Shown piece by piece: positions 49,642 through 61,378 of a stretch of 64,000 nt of DNA (position 1 is the stretch's first letter; each line of letters begins with the position of its first letter). The notes beneath the pieces are model-generated. The model was not told the origin of the DNA. It worked only from the letters and a program-made list of their open reading frames with translations, and did not search any database. Location of the stretch: contig JABRWF010000001.1 of NCBI GenBank assembly GCA_018343915.1, forward strand, positions 124,001-188,000, written 5' to 3'. The DNA comes from Agroathelia rolfsii (taxonomy: Eukaryota > Basidiomycota > Agaricomycetes > Amylocorticiales > Amylocorticiaceae). The position numbers and the translations under genes are program-made.

Positions 49642-49805
49642 TGCATGGTCGAGTGATCAGCAAATCACAGTGCAAGGGAGAGTGATGTCGTTATTACGTA
49701 AGCACAAAACCCAGGTTTAAATCGAGACGAGAGAAAGAACCTTAACGTTCCCAACTAAGAAGGCTTATGCAATCTCAGCCGGGCTGGCATGTGCACACTT
49801 CTACC
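49642..49805. promoter_or_regulatory. Compact bidirectional promoter of SRP14 and the DUF726 gene
   Basis: 164 bp between two divergent start codons (two more in-frame ATG sites for the DUF726 gene lie slightly upstream, at 49767). Both transcripts must start inside or very near this segment. No specific element was identified. Confidence 0.5.
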
Positions 49806-52800
49806 ATGGCTCCTATAGCGCCCATCGAGCGCGATATCTTCGACGACGATGATGAAGAAGGATGGCAGGACATGCCTGTCGAGCGAGAAGACACCTTCGC
49901 TAGCGGTCTCGACGAAGAGGACATCAAGAAGTACCACTACACTGCGCCTTCGTCCACAAGCAAGAAGACAGCTGCAAACGCAACAGGAAATCTCATTGAT
50001 TTCGATGATCATGGACAGGAATGGCGCTCCAAGTCAGACCAGAATGAGAGCGAGTACACACGCCTGCGCCTGATGGAGGAAGATGATGCCGACGAAGTCC
50101 ACCTGCGCACACGCTACCTCTTCGACGAGGACAAGGCAATGACACCTCTGAGCCAGATGCAAGCGACCAAAGGGCTTCTTACTGAGTCACAACGCATTGC
50201 TTATGTCGGCCTTTGTGCACTAGTGACTAAAGAGATGGCCGCGAATCTCAGGCGTATAGACCGCTCAATCGTCAAAGCCTCAGCTCAGAATATGGATTTA
50301 TGGGCGATCAAGATCATGGGCAGGCTCTATTATCATATGGAAATTGCAACTGATGGTGAGTAGGGCTCTTCTTGTTTGCCTGTTGCCGTATCGTCCAGCC
50401 TGATCGCGGCGTTATTGACATCCGAGAGTAAGAGCAGAAGATGATTGAGAGCCTCGCTATGCACGGCGTGCAGCCCATGGATCTCGTTCCATCCCTCATG
50501 ACAACGCATACAGTCTCGAACCCTGAATATGACCCAATTGAGGCTCGTCGACAAGCAGAAGAAGCACATTGCAAGGCCGAAGCGGAAGAGGACGATATTT
50601 CTACGCCCTCTACTGCCACCATGCCAGCCTCTCCACTACCTCCCACCACGCCAACTATACGGTCATTTCAGACGACCCCCAGAATACTGGACGATGCTGT
50701 ACAGCCGTCCATGCCTGGTGTATCCACTTCCCTCTCATCTGCTGACGAGAAAGTGACGCTTGATATCCGCTGGACGGTCCTGTGTGATCTGTTTTTGATC
50801 TTAATCGCGGACAGTGTCTATGATTCTCGCTCCCGTGTGCTTCTAGAAACAGTTGCTCGCAAACTTGGGCTTGGTTGGCTTGATGTCGTACGATTTGAAA
50901 GCCGGGTGACGGAGGCGTTGGAGATCCAGGAAGGCGTCGAACGTATGGAAGCGCAAGACCTCGTGGATGGCCGCCAGAAGGCAGCACGCAAGAAGCGCTA
51001 CATGATGATGGGCCTTGCCACACTCGGCGGTGGATTGGTCATTGGCCTCAGTGCGGGCCTGCTTGCTCCCGTCATTGGCGCTGGGTTGGGCGCCGCATTC
51101 ACGGCCGTAGGTGTCTCAGGTACATCCGCCTTCCTGGGTGGCACTGCTGGAGCAGCTGTGATCACAACAGGCGGTGTATTGACTGGCTCTGGCATCGCGG
51201 GTAGGAGTATGGCAAAGCGTACACAACAGGTGCGAACGTTCGACTTGTTGCCGTTGCACAACAACAAGCGTGTGAGCTGTATTTTGACGGTGCCAGGGTA
51301 AGGTGCTTGTGAACTATCACTGATATCCCCGCTGATCTTGAGCTTTACCAAAGTTTCTTGAATGGTCCCCTAGATGACCCACGACTGCCGTTTAGTGTGC
51401 TCGATCCAATCGTCGGAGACGTTTTTAGCGTCTTGTGGGAGCCAGAAATGATCCGAGAGACTGGTAGTGCGCTCAAAATCCTTACGAGCGAAGTGCTCAG
51501 TCAAGTAGGACAGACGGTCTTACAGGCCACGGTTATGACGGCATTTATGACGGCCCTTCAGTGGCCAATCAGTGAGTTTACTTCACATCGCTTTGTGATT
51601 TCTATCTTTTGCTGATGACTTATCCAGTCCTAACCAAACTGTCTTATCTCATCGACAATCCTTGGAATAACGCACTGGACCGCGCACGCGCAGCAGGTTA
51701 TGTCTTGGCAGATGTACTTATGCAGCGTCATCTAGGCGTACGACCTATCACTCTGGTCGGCTTCTCTCTGGGTGCTCGTGTAATCTTCTATGCTTTGGTG
51801 GAGCTGGCAAAGAATAAGGCATACGGAATCGTACAGGATGTGATCTTGCTTGGTACTACACTTTCCGTTGGCACCAAAATGTGGTGTGAGGCGGCCACTG
51901 TAGTCTCTGGTCGATTCATTAATGGGTTTGCACGCAATGATTGGGTGCTCAACTACTTATTCCGCGCTACAAGCGGCGGAGTAGGTACCGTGGCGGGTTT
52001 GAGCCCAATCCAGGGTGTACCCGGACTAGAGAACGTGGATGTGACCGACAAGATTGCAGGTCATATGAGTTACCGCTCGTTCTTGCCTTTGATTCTCGAT
52101 GAACTTGGATTCCCTGTATTTTCAGACCATTTCGATGAGCCAGTGGAGCCAGACTTTCAGGAGGACCGTATCGTGGTACGGGAGGGTGAGGAAAAGGAGA
52201 AGAAAGGATGGTTTCGTCGCAAGAAGAAAAGTCCCACGACTTCCGCGTCGGTATCTCGACCACCTTCTGCGTCTTCTTGGTCTTCCCCGCGCAAATCAAC
52301 ATCTTCTTCCACGTCCTCCACTACCGCCTCCGAGAACGGCGATGACGACCTTCCACCACGAGAAGAAGATAAAGTTGGCAAGAGCGCTGCCGATGCGATC
52401 CCTATCCATGCCGGCTTTGATCTTACTGCTATGAAAGAGATGATTGAGCAGGCGAAGCTGGAGACCAGCGAGAAGCAAGCGTCTGTAGCTGCGCCTGCAC
52501 CTGTGGCTCCATCGCAAGCCCTTCCGCCACCTCCATCGCCGCCGTCTATGCCTCGTAGCGAGTCTGCGCCGCCCGTGAGGGGATCGCCGGACCGGACACC
52601 AGTGATGAGTCCTGCACGACTCCCAGCGGTGGCCTCGCCGCCGACGGGTGTGGATGACATAACGAGTGTGATGGCCGACTCGTTATCACTCCAGGATCAG
52701 CGACTAGGTCAAGGAAGCGTGACGTCATTACCTTATTCGCCAGCGAGGTTACATTCAAACCCATTTCCGTCCAAAGTGGGACCGAGTGCGGTCAATCCGT

Positions 52801-53108
52801 TTAGACCCGAAGAAGATAGCGACAAGGACGAGGAGGACGAGGAGGGCGGCAATCTCCCGTCGTGGGCGAGGCCAATGTCATTTGTGACGCCACCCTCCTC
52901 TTCATCGTTGTCACGATCACCCTTCCAACTATCTTCATCGCCCTATGGCATGCGAGGATCAGGCGGCCCGTCGCCGCAAGATAGTGCGCCCACGCTCTCG
53001 TTTGGGCAGTCAGACGGTTCTATCGTGTTTGGGAACGATCCTTGGCGTCAGCAAGGCTCACCCGATAAACAGGGCAGCGCAGCGATTGATCGCAATCCAT
53101 GGGGTTGA
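49806..53108 (+). CDS. DUF726 family alpha/beta-hydrolase-fold membrane protein (TMCO4/Mil1-like)
   Basis: Exons 49806-50355, 50433-51297, 51354-51571 and 51628-53108 sum to 3114 nt, 1037 residues. An acidic N-terminus (ERDIFDDDDEEGW) precedes a helical domain. Then come two Gly/Ala-rich hydrophobic hairpins: MMGLATLGGGLVIGLSAGLL and VIGAGLGAAFTAVGVSGTSA. The hydrolase-like core has ITLVGFSLGARVIFYAL, with the nucleophile elbow G-F-S-L-G, and DVILLGTTLSVG. About 350 residues of disordered Ser/Pro-rich tail follow, with a basic patch GWFRRKKK. DUF726 proteins such as yeast Mil1 are tied to membranes and coat adaptors; enzymatic activity is unproven. A start 13 codons upstream is possible. Confidence 0.87.
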
Positions 53109-53892
53109 ACATCATGTGAACGTGTGTGGAATGTTATGTTCCGGCGAGGGTGTATGTGTGCATTTCCTTTTCCTTTTTCTTTTTTTCTTTATCATTACAC
53201 TGGATAAATTGTTTCTTATGCATTTATGGTTACTTTTTTGATATACGCATATATTGTAGACGACCTTATTATATACAACCCATTCAAATCCAATCAGCGG
53301 CAGCTCTCGGGATGCCCAATTACGTCATAGCCCCCCCCCCCGGTGCGCTGAACGCGGCATTGTATTGCATCTCCCATATTGCATGGATGCTTGTGCACTC
53401 TCTCATGCGCCATCATCATGTATGCAATAATGGATATATAATGTATGGCAGTAGTCTGGCCCTCAGGCTGCTCCCCCGTTCGAAACTTGCACTAGTATCA
53501 TCCTCTTTGCTTCATTGATAATCTCTTGACTTGTTATCATTCTACCTATATTGCACTATATCCGCCTGTTCTCCCTCCCGGTCTTCTTCTCCAAATCCAA
53601 AAACGCTGCTGGCGTTGGAGCTCATCACGATTGAGTGATCAGAACGCTGCGCTAACCTCCGATCCTACTTTTTCCCTTTTGCTGCCGTCATCCTGCCTTG
53701 TGCTTTGTGCTTAAAATCCACAGTTCCTCGCTGCCTACCTGCGACCTGGGTCTCTGTGCTATCCCTCTTCGCCCCCCCACATATTTCTGCGAATCTTGTT
53801 GTTCGGTCCCACCGTCATTTGTCGATGTGGGTAACATGTGTTACTACTATACTCTCTCTTTCTCTTTACTCATACCATGAGCCGTAGTCAAC
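53109..53892. other. Intergenic region
   Basis: 3' flank of the DUF726 gene and pyrimidine-rich 5' region of the next gene. It contains an 11-C run at about 53331-53341. No gene supported. Confidence 0.5.
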
Positions 53893-54999
53893 ATGACTAC
53901 GGCCATAGCACCCCGCCCTATTCTCAAACGGCCTCAGCCCGAGAACGCACAGACGTTATCCATACCTACGTCTCCAAGACTAGCACTCCCGTTTGCTCAT
54001 TGCTCGACGGCGTCTATGATGCTGTCTCCACACATCCACTTCCCCGCTACACCCGCGCTGGTACAGACACAGGGCATGACCTACTCCCCAGCAACATACG
54101 ATCGCAGGCCGATCGCAGTAAGCCCTAACGACCTCGATCTACCAGAGCGCGGCGCACGCAGCTACACTCCAGAGACTTCGCATGAACCATCTTGCGCCAC
54201 AAGATCTGAATCACCCATGCGTGACTCTTTTCGTGCCGGAAGACGCACACAGAGGCGGCGAAACCCCAAAGGAAGCTACTTCCATCCGCGTGCATTTGAA
54301 GCATGTGAACGTGAATGCGATCAAGAAGAGGAAGAAGAAGACGCTAGTGAATTATCGTCCTCATCTTCATCTCCCCCCTGTTCGCCCTCCGAAGTCTTTT
54401 TCAGCGATAGTAGCAGCGAGGACGATGAACAGGATGAAGATAGTCCGCCAACGCCTATGTTGGTAGTGCATGATCCGACCAGCAGTAGCTCATCAGAAGA
54501 CAACGACGAGGTGCTCACACCGCCGCCCGCTGTAGTGCCCAATGATCCGCCGCCCATCACAACGACATTCGCCGAAGCTGCCAAGAATGGTACCGGTGTG
54601 AACCTCGACGTCTTGCTGCCTTCTGCGCCACCACCCATTCCTCGCACGCGTAAGCGCTCCCAGGAAGAGCTGCAGCACGCTCTGACTTTTCTACCTCATC
54701 CACATCACAATCACCACAACGCGGCTTTTTCCTCATCATTAGACTCGGATGGCACAGACACACCTGAGCGTGGTCGTTCACGCACGGTAAGTCCTCGGCG
54801 TAGTGGAGGTGCTGAGCGACAATCGCCATCTTCGCGCTCGCGAATGCAGCAGCAGCAGCAGCGGTCTGCTTCCTCCGGCTCGCGACGGCGTAGGAACGCG
54901 TTCTGCTCCACTTCAATCAGCTCTGGTAGCTTCTCTGCCACGACAATTTTGGGTGCTACCGACAACGAGCTTGAGGCTAGCTGCCTGGGTGGCTTTTGA
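53893..54999 (+). CDS. Disordered protein, function unknown
   Basis: An intronless frame of 368 residues starting MTTAIAPRPILKRPQP. The N-terminal block with ILKRP, SPHIHFPATP, YDRRPIAVSPNDLDLPERG has the look of a conserved segment, which I believe recurs in basidiomycete proteins of unknown role. The rest is low complexity: acidic (EEEEEDASELSSSSSSP), proline-rich, His-rich (HPHHNHHN), a Gln run and Arg/Ser patches near the C-terminus. Codon-level openness over 1.1 kb and the surrounding pyrimidine-rich leader support a real gene. Possible nuclear regulatory protein, but nothing in the sequence proves it. Confidence 0.6.
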   Translation: MTTAIAPRPILKRPQPENAQTLSIPTSPRLALPFAHCSTASMMLSPHIHFPATPALVQTQGMTYSPATYDRRPIAVSPNDLDLPERGARSYTPETSHEPSCATRSESPMRDSFRAGRRTQRRRNPKGSYFHPRAFEACERECDQEEEEEDASELSSSSSSPPCSPSEVFFSDSSSEDDEQDEDSPPTPMLVVHDPTSSSSSEDNDEVLTPPPAVVPNDPPPITTTFAEAAKNGTGVNLDVLLPSAPPPIPRTRKRSQEELQHALTFLPHPHHNHHNAAFSSSLDSDGTDTPERGRSRTVSPRRSGGAERQSPSSRSRMQQQQQRSASSGSRRRRNAFCSTSISSGSFSATTILGATDNELEASCLGGF

Positions 55000-56021
55000 C
55001 AAAGATGGAGGATGCTACCCTCGACTTCAAGATGGGGTTATCACGAGGGCAATGATAGCACTGATCACTATCAATTTTTCGAACGTCGTTCATTGAACAG
55101 AAATATCATGGAGAACCTGAGCGCAGGGCCGCGCATATATCCAACTCCCTTACTTTTTCTTATTCTGCCTTTTTTCTTTATATCTCCTTCCTTTTATTCA
55201 TGTCTTTTTTCGATGAATCATGGAGTAGTGTACCCTGGATGTATACAGACAGCACAGTCATACACGATGGATACCTTTTATCATTTTTGATTTCAATTCT
55301 GGAATACCCACCCCATTTTCCTTTCATAAACCTTATCACAGTTAATCAGCCGATGTACACAAGCTATACAGAGACATTTGTATGCCTCGGGACGGAACTG
55401 ACTCCATCTCATCAGTCTCAATCATAGGAGGAGCCGCCGCCTTTAGGTTTGGAGCTTTTACACCGGCCGCTGCCAGTGCGTGATAAATGCTCAGGTCTGT
55501 TTCTCCGAGGAATGGTCGGAAGCAAAAAGTCTGACTGACCACTTTGATTGCCGGCGGGTTATGTTCTTCTCCACGGCCCATTAGGACCATTACCACAGCT
55601 CAGAATCCTAAAAACACGTTTGCAGGTTACTGCGCCCGTCCGTGAAAATGAGATGAAGAAAGTACTATAAATATGCTATTACGGCAACATAAAGGAAGCG
55701 CCAACAGACCCATATGTACAATATGAAACAACAATCCATGACCAAAATCGTACACAGCTCCTCCCCGAGCCTTGTCATCATTTTTGAATGCATCCAACCC
55801 TTGAAGATAATCTGTCAAAGTGCCCTATTGCACTGCATGTATCCACAATGATATATGAAGTCCGCACGTCACAAACGCGCACCACTATAGACTCCATCAC
55901 CACATCGGCGGCGGCGGCAGCAGCATCCACCGCACCACTGCAGATGCCTTTTGTTTTATTTTTATTTTTATTTTTTCCTGTGTCGTTTCCCGAATCGTTC
56001 CGTTCATGTTCGTGGTCTTCA
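55000..56021. other. Intergenic region with a doubtful small frame
   Basis: 3' flanks of the disordered-protein gene (+) and the MFS transporter (-). A minus-strand frame of 84 codons (55345-55596) reads FLGETDLSIYHALAAAGVKA and could be an exon of a small gene, with a possible upstream exon near 55740-55815 (YLQGLDAFKNDDKARGG). No family was recognised and no full model is given. Confidence 0.35.
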
Positions 56022-58946
56022 TCAAATCATATACCTAAAATTCGGCGCGCGATCGCCCATCCGTCTGAGCTCTTCGTCCGTGTACCCAAGTGAGTGTGGC
56101 CTCAGGCCATTGCCATCCTTGCTCAGACCACCCTCGCGGACGATCCATTCGCGAGTAAGCGCCGCACGGCGTTCGTTGATTCGCTTGTAGATTAGCACAG
56201 CGATCGGTGTGCAGATGAGGCCAATGCCAACGAACATGAGTTCAAGTGCATCTATCCAAAAAAAAAAAAAAAAAAAAATCAGCATGGATTGTCAACGCGG
56301 TGGGCTTCGCGAAAAGATAAAAACAAAAAAGGACAAGGGGATGAAGAACATACGTCCGAGGACATATCGTGGGCTGTCTTTCGTTCGGTAAATATTGGCG
56401 GCAATCGCACCGGCAAAATTACCAATGCCGATGTGAAAAGCCATGCCTACACCACGCTTGTACTGGCCTGACAGGTTGTTGCCTAGCCTGATAAAGGAAA
56501 CGTCCAATCATCAGCACTTGCAATATATCATCAGATAGTAGTGGGCCATACCAAGACACAACACCTGGGAAAGCACCGTAGCTGCCTGCGACGCAGAAAA
56601 AGGTGCCAAAATATTTGACGCCTATAGGCACATCGGCGACGTTGATTCCAAAACCTAACACGCAGAACAGTAAACCGGCGAAAATGAACGCGGAACGGTT
56701 GCGGTATTTATCAGAGTAATGCCCAAAGAGCAGAGTGATGATCGCTATATACGGGCAAGATGTTTAACCTCGAAGAACAAGGTTTTCGAAAGCGGCAAGG
56801 CTTACTGGCAAAGACATATGGCGGGACGGTCAAAAGTTGGCTATATGCGTCGTTGTATCCGAAGCTGCAAAAAAAAAGGTAAGATAGGCGGTCAAAAGCA
56901 TAAGAAGTACTCACCCATTGATGATCGATGGCAAGAATAGTGAGATGCCATATACTGTATACATAAACGAATAAGTCGATCTTATGTTTACATAAGCATT
57001 TAAACTCACAGGGTGCCACTATGGACATGTATATCAACAGATGAATATAGAGTTGCCAATCGGTTAACGCGTCCAGGACATGTCGTAGGGCAAAGTGCTC
57101 CTCCTCGCCAACGGGCGAGTTATCGTATTCTATGCAGAGAGTATAGCCATAAGCTACTCGCGCGGTGCACCAAGTAGGTGACATGACTGACTCTTCTTCT
57201 GCGTGATGAACGCTCTTTCCTCAGGTGTCAAGAAGCTAGCTGTACTCGGGAAGTCCACGAGAACTGAGAGATTCCGCGATCAATCAGAGGAAGGATAATA
57301 AGAGGCGTTGTTGGATGACCTACCAAAGAAAGCAACGATGCCCACTACCACAGTCCCCAAGCCCTCTAAGATCTTTTGTTTTACGTGACAGTGAGCGGAT
57401 GATCAAGTGGATAGTGTGGCTAATGCCTAATGGTCACGAGCACTTACGAATATCCAAGACCAGCCTTGCAGCCCTCTAATGCCATCCATGTAGCCAATTC
57501 CATACGCCAGAAGCCCGGAAAAAGCGCCTAAGAAAACAAACGAAAAACCAAGTGCATGGGGAGGCTGAGTTAGCTTGCTTCTGCATAGCATTATCGCCGA
57601 GACCGTACCGGCAACCGTGGCAGCGCCAAAGAAGATGCCTATGCGGTATTGCAACATATACCGGGGGTACCATAGTGTCAGGCTGAAATGTTGTCGTGAT
57701 CATCACCATGATGATCAGGTCAAGATGATCCCGTGATGTTGAGAAGCAGAACCTACTAATACACTACTCCGGGAAAGAGGCCCGCCTATAGCGCGCGAGA
57801 AAAAAAAAAAATTGGGGTCAGAACGGGTCCATTACCATTTCTGTCATCTGGACGCCTGACTAAGTAACTCACCTCAGCCACACCGAGGCAGACACGGACA
57901 CCAACAAGCTGTGGATAGCTGTGTGGAGCAGCAAGATAAGGGATCAGTATTTTTGGAGGGATAACAAGATCTCTGTGTTGTGACATCTCACGTCTTCACG
58001 AGGCCCATCATCGTCCTGTCAGCTGTCTGTCAGAAACACGAGGCTCACGGCAAAGACCAAACAATTTTTTTTTCTCACATGACAATTCCCCAAACAACCT
58101 GCCAAGCGTGTTTATGTTTATTTAGATGGTTCATTAAAATTCAACAAGAGCGATACTTGCAGTTATGAATGGTAGCCATCTACAGGCAAAGTGAGTAAGT
58201 AAGTAGAACAAGAATAAAGCGATCGGATGTTCATACCGAGAAGGCCGGAGTGATTTTATAACAAGACTAGGCAAGGTAGGTCAATATATGGGCATAGTAT
58301 ATTCCGGCGGTGCAGCAACATACTTGGAAGGAGTTTCGAAAATACAATACGGCTTTCAAGAAGAGTCAGGTGATTCAAACGTGGAGTCAAGGCGCAACAA
58401 AGATGACTTGCAATAAAGTACATAGTCTGACAAAACCATATTGAGTATACAGCAAGCAAGCGCAAGGACAGCATAAAAACGCACCAGAGCAACATTATAC
58501 CTGTTCCCAGTCAAGTTGAGCTGGTCGGTGAGACCCTCCAGCTTGGCATTGCCTGCACATGGCACGAGTCAGTCGTGGTGCCAAACACACACATACCACA
58601 GCCATTCGTACCAATGTTTCCTGCAACAACAGGCCAAGAATGCGTGCGTTAACCAAATGAAGGAGAGCCAAACGTCGGATCAGGAAGCCCAACCTCGATC
58701 CATGAAAGATAGGAGATACATGAGGCTGAGAATGGGCATCAACCGCAGGTCTACCTTTCTCCAGACCCTCCTCTCTTCCTCTTCGGACAACTGCGGTGGG
58801 GGTGGCAACGCCGATTCGATGCCATAGTTATGTAGATTGCTGGACGCCGTAGCCGTAGCCTGATGCATTTCAATGTCGTCATCCATAGTATTCTCGAATA
58901 TGTGTTGTTCTGCGTGGCTGTTTTTCTCGGACGACATAGAGGTCAT
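56022..58946 (-). CDS. MFS transporter, allantoate permease (ACS/Dal5) type
   Basis: An intron-rich gene; start MTSMSSEKNSH at 58946, stop at 56022. A hydrophilic N-terminus leads to RKVDLRLMPILSLMYLLSFM and the family signature DRGNIGNAKLEGL. Then NRYNVALTMYFIPYCIFETP, LRPSRWLPF, VVWGIVMTMMGLVK, YPQLVGVRVCLGVAEAGLFP, GFGYNDAYSQLLTVPPYVFA, LFGHYSDKYRNRSAF, YGAFPGVVSWLGNNLSGQ, and the tail GYTDEELRRMGDRAPNFRY. This group exports or imports organic anions such as allantoate, nicotinate or pantothenate; the substrate is unknown. The NI of DRGNIGNA lies on a 9-nt exon (58620-58612). Two introns have GC donors (58411 and 58160). Confidence 0.92.
58612..58620 (-). other. 9-nt microexon of the MFS transporter
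   Basis: Sense GAAACATTG, preceded by ttgcag and followed by gtacga. Joined to CGAG before and GCAATGCC after, it reads R-G-N-I-G-N-A, restoring the conserved signature. Confidence 0.82.
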
Positions 58947-59354
58947 AACATCCAGAAACGGAGTCGCAGCGTGTGCCGGCGCTGGGAGTGAGTTATAAGC
59001 GTAAGCAGGACTAGGACGGGGCTAGCGAGGCTTAAGCTTAAGCGCTAAGCAGCAGCAGCAAGCCAGTGGCCATGAGCTGATCCGAAGCAATAATATTATT
59101 ATTCATTGTATAGTAAAGTAGCCGCGGTTGACATGCCCCCCTTTCCTCACACCCATGTGACCCTGCCTAGCTAGTCACGTGACTCACTTCTGTCATTTCA
59201 CATCTCTCACACCACACAAGACGGCTAGTCCATGGGAATCATATTCGTACGATAAATATACGGCTAGAAATGACGACACATGACTACCCTGACCATAGTC
59301 CATGTTCAACAAGGCACTTGTTTTTTTTTTTGTAGAAGAATCATAATTGAGCAA
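58947..59354. other. Spacer between the MFS and RRM genes
   Basis: Upstream region of the MFS gene and 3' flank of the RRM gene. An imperfect run of AGC/AAGC words is near 59028-59060. No gene. Confidence 0.55.
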
Positions 59355-60813
59355 TTAGTAGCGCCTTTCACCTCTGGGGTACTCGTCGTAGCGTCCTCCA
59401 CCCCTTGGATAGTCATCATAGCGCCCACCACCCCTGGGATAATCATCGTATCGACCACGCGGGTAGTCGTCCCGACGATCATCGTACCGGCGATCATCAT
59501 AGCGACCGCGCCCGCCACGGCGGTCATCGAGGTCACGGGAGTACCTACTGTCGTACGGCCGAGGGTCATATGGACGCTCGTCTATGCGATATAATCAGAT
59601 GTTATGATGGGTCCAGAGAAAGAAAAAAAAAACAGCAAACACCCACAATCACGTTGCCCACGTTTTGGCGGTCCATAATACCGACCAGGGGTTGGCGTCC
59701 TGGCACGTCCACGGCGTGCCTGAGGTCATGTTAGCGAAAACGATACCCGACTGAGCCGGTGTTGATAAGATGGCGAACCTTTTCAACGGCTATGGCCTTG
59801 CCCATCAGTTCCGTGGCGTTCAGCGCCGTAATAGCGGCCTCGGCCTCTTCAGCTGTCTCCATGGTCACGAAGCCGAACCCACGCGACTCACGTGTGTGAG
59901 GGTCATACATAACGGACGCCTTCTTAACCTGAAAACGCTGCCATGAGTACACGGCTAAAAGAAAAAAAAAAAAAAAAGAGAGGTCCTCTGCGTGCCCGCA
60001 GATATGCTAGACTAAACGTACGCGACCAATCTTCGCAAATGCGGACTCGAGATCACGTGAGTCGACGCGGTGGCTCAAACCGGATACATGCAAGTTATTG
60101 CCAGGGTTTCCTGGTTCTTCGTCCCGACTGATTGACGAAAAATGGCGGTCAAAAAGAGTGAAAAAAATACAGTATACATGACTTGCCCTCTGTCCCTGTC
60201 AGTCCTCATAGGGCTTCTGCTACGACTCGAGCGACGCATAGGCACATCTACTACAGTATACCCATCAACAGAGACGTCACAAAAAATAAAGCCAACTGGG
60301 TGCCCACCATTGCTGTAGGATGCCTCGGTAGCCGGAATACTAATAGCCGCCGAAGGTGGTGGCATTTCTTGAGACTGCCAAGCTGAGAGAAAGAGCAAGC
60401 GGAAGATGGAGACATGTCAGGGTCGAGAAGCATGGTTGAGGCTGAGGGCGTGAGGAAGGCGAGCAGAGGATGGTGGTCGAAAGGGAAGAATAGGACCCAA
60501 CAAAGAGAAATGATGGGTGAATGTATGTGTATGTAAGTGCCAGTCCGAATTGAGAGCTGGCGCGTAGTGATTCGCAGTAGTTGCGAGTAAGGTGATTGCA
60601 AGCCTCTCTCAAAAGATGCTGGTCTGTGTCGAATGATACTGGCAGACAAGTAGGGCTGCAGAGACCATCGTCGATTGTTCACCAGGCCGAGAGCCGGTAC
60701 AAAAATTGTTGGAAAGACGAAGTAGGGGGAGAAGTGTGCAACACCGTTGTTCTCTCTGTAGCCACCGAATGTCGAAGCCGTGGGGAGCGTGCATAGAACG
60801 TACCATCTTCCAT
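59355..60813 (-). CDS. RRM protein with RG/DDYPRG-rich tail (Tra2/SR-like)
   Basis: One RNA-recognition motif: NNLHVSGLSHRVDSRDLE (RNP2 side), VKKASVMYDPHTRESRGFGF (RNP1 is RGFGFV), then AEEAEAAITALNATEL and GKAIAVEK. N-terminal Arg/Ser patch (RRSSRSRSPMR). The tail is a repeat of arginine, tyrosine, aspartate and glycine (RYDDYPRGGG three times, ending RGERRY), likely an RNA-binding, phase-separating tail. Probable role in splicing or mRNA handling, as for Tra2-type proteins. The proposed first coding exon is 10 nt (60813-60804, ATG GAA GAT G), followed by a 421-nt intron ending at 60383; start at 60365 is the alternative. An intron at 59962-59977 has a T tract on the sense strand. Confidence 0.8.
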
Positions 60814-61378
60814 CGTTAGGTTTTTGTCAAGTAAGAGAAGGTACGCAGAGGAGGTGTATGCTGTGGGAAGTTGCAGGCGCTCGTTGTCGATACAATGATG
60901 TTGTTGCGTTCTTGCTGTGCGTAAGTAGTCCAATGGCACAGACTAAACAAACACAACCAAGCAATGCGCGCCATCAGCCACCCGCCACCCGCCACCCGCC
61001 ACACGCGTGTCCGCTGCTTTGTTCAACGCGTTTTGGTCATAGTAACCTAATAGCAGCTATACAACACACCTTGCTGATCGGGTCCTCTATTCCCGGCTGC
61101 TGCTTTTTCTGATTAACACTCGGAGATACCTCTGCCCATCTCACTTGGATAAACCGCAGCTCATTGTCTTTGGCTATTGTCTGTGCTCTAAAACATTATC
61201 GCTCGCCCATTACAGGGTAAGTTCTAAGATCGGTCAGGACTTGGTTTGGTGATGTCCTGAGCTGTAATGATGTGCGAGTGCTCCAGTACTCTGCACTGCT
61301 CTACGACTTCCAATACTCGTCCTCATGCTTCAATATCGGTACTAATATGCACTGGGAAATCATACATAGTGATTCACT
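60814..61378. promoter_or_regulatory. Divergent promoter region of the RRM gene and SMC4
   Basis: 565 bp between two divergent starts. It contains a short tandem repeat of the 7-mer GCCACCC (60977-61002). No known factor site is claimed. Confidence 0.5.
60977..61002. repeat. Tandem 7-mer GCCACCC, about 3.7 copies
   Basis: Consecutive GCCACCC units end in GCCAC. They lie midway between two divergent genes, so they may be promoter elements. Confidence 0.75.
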
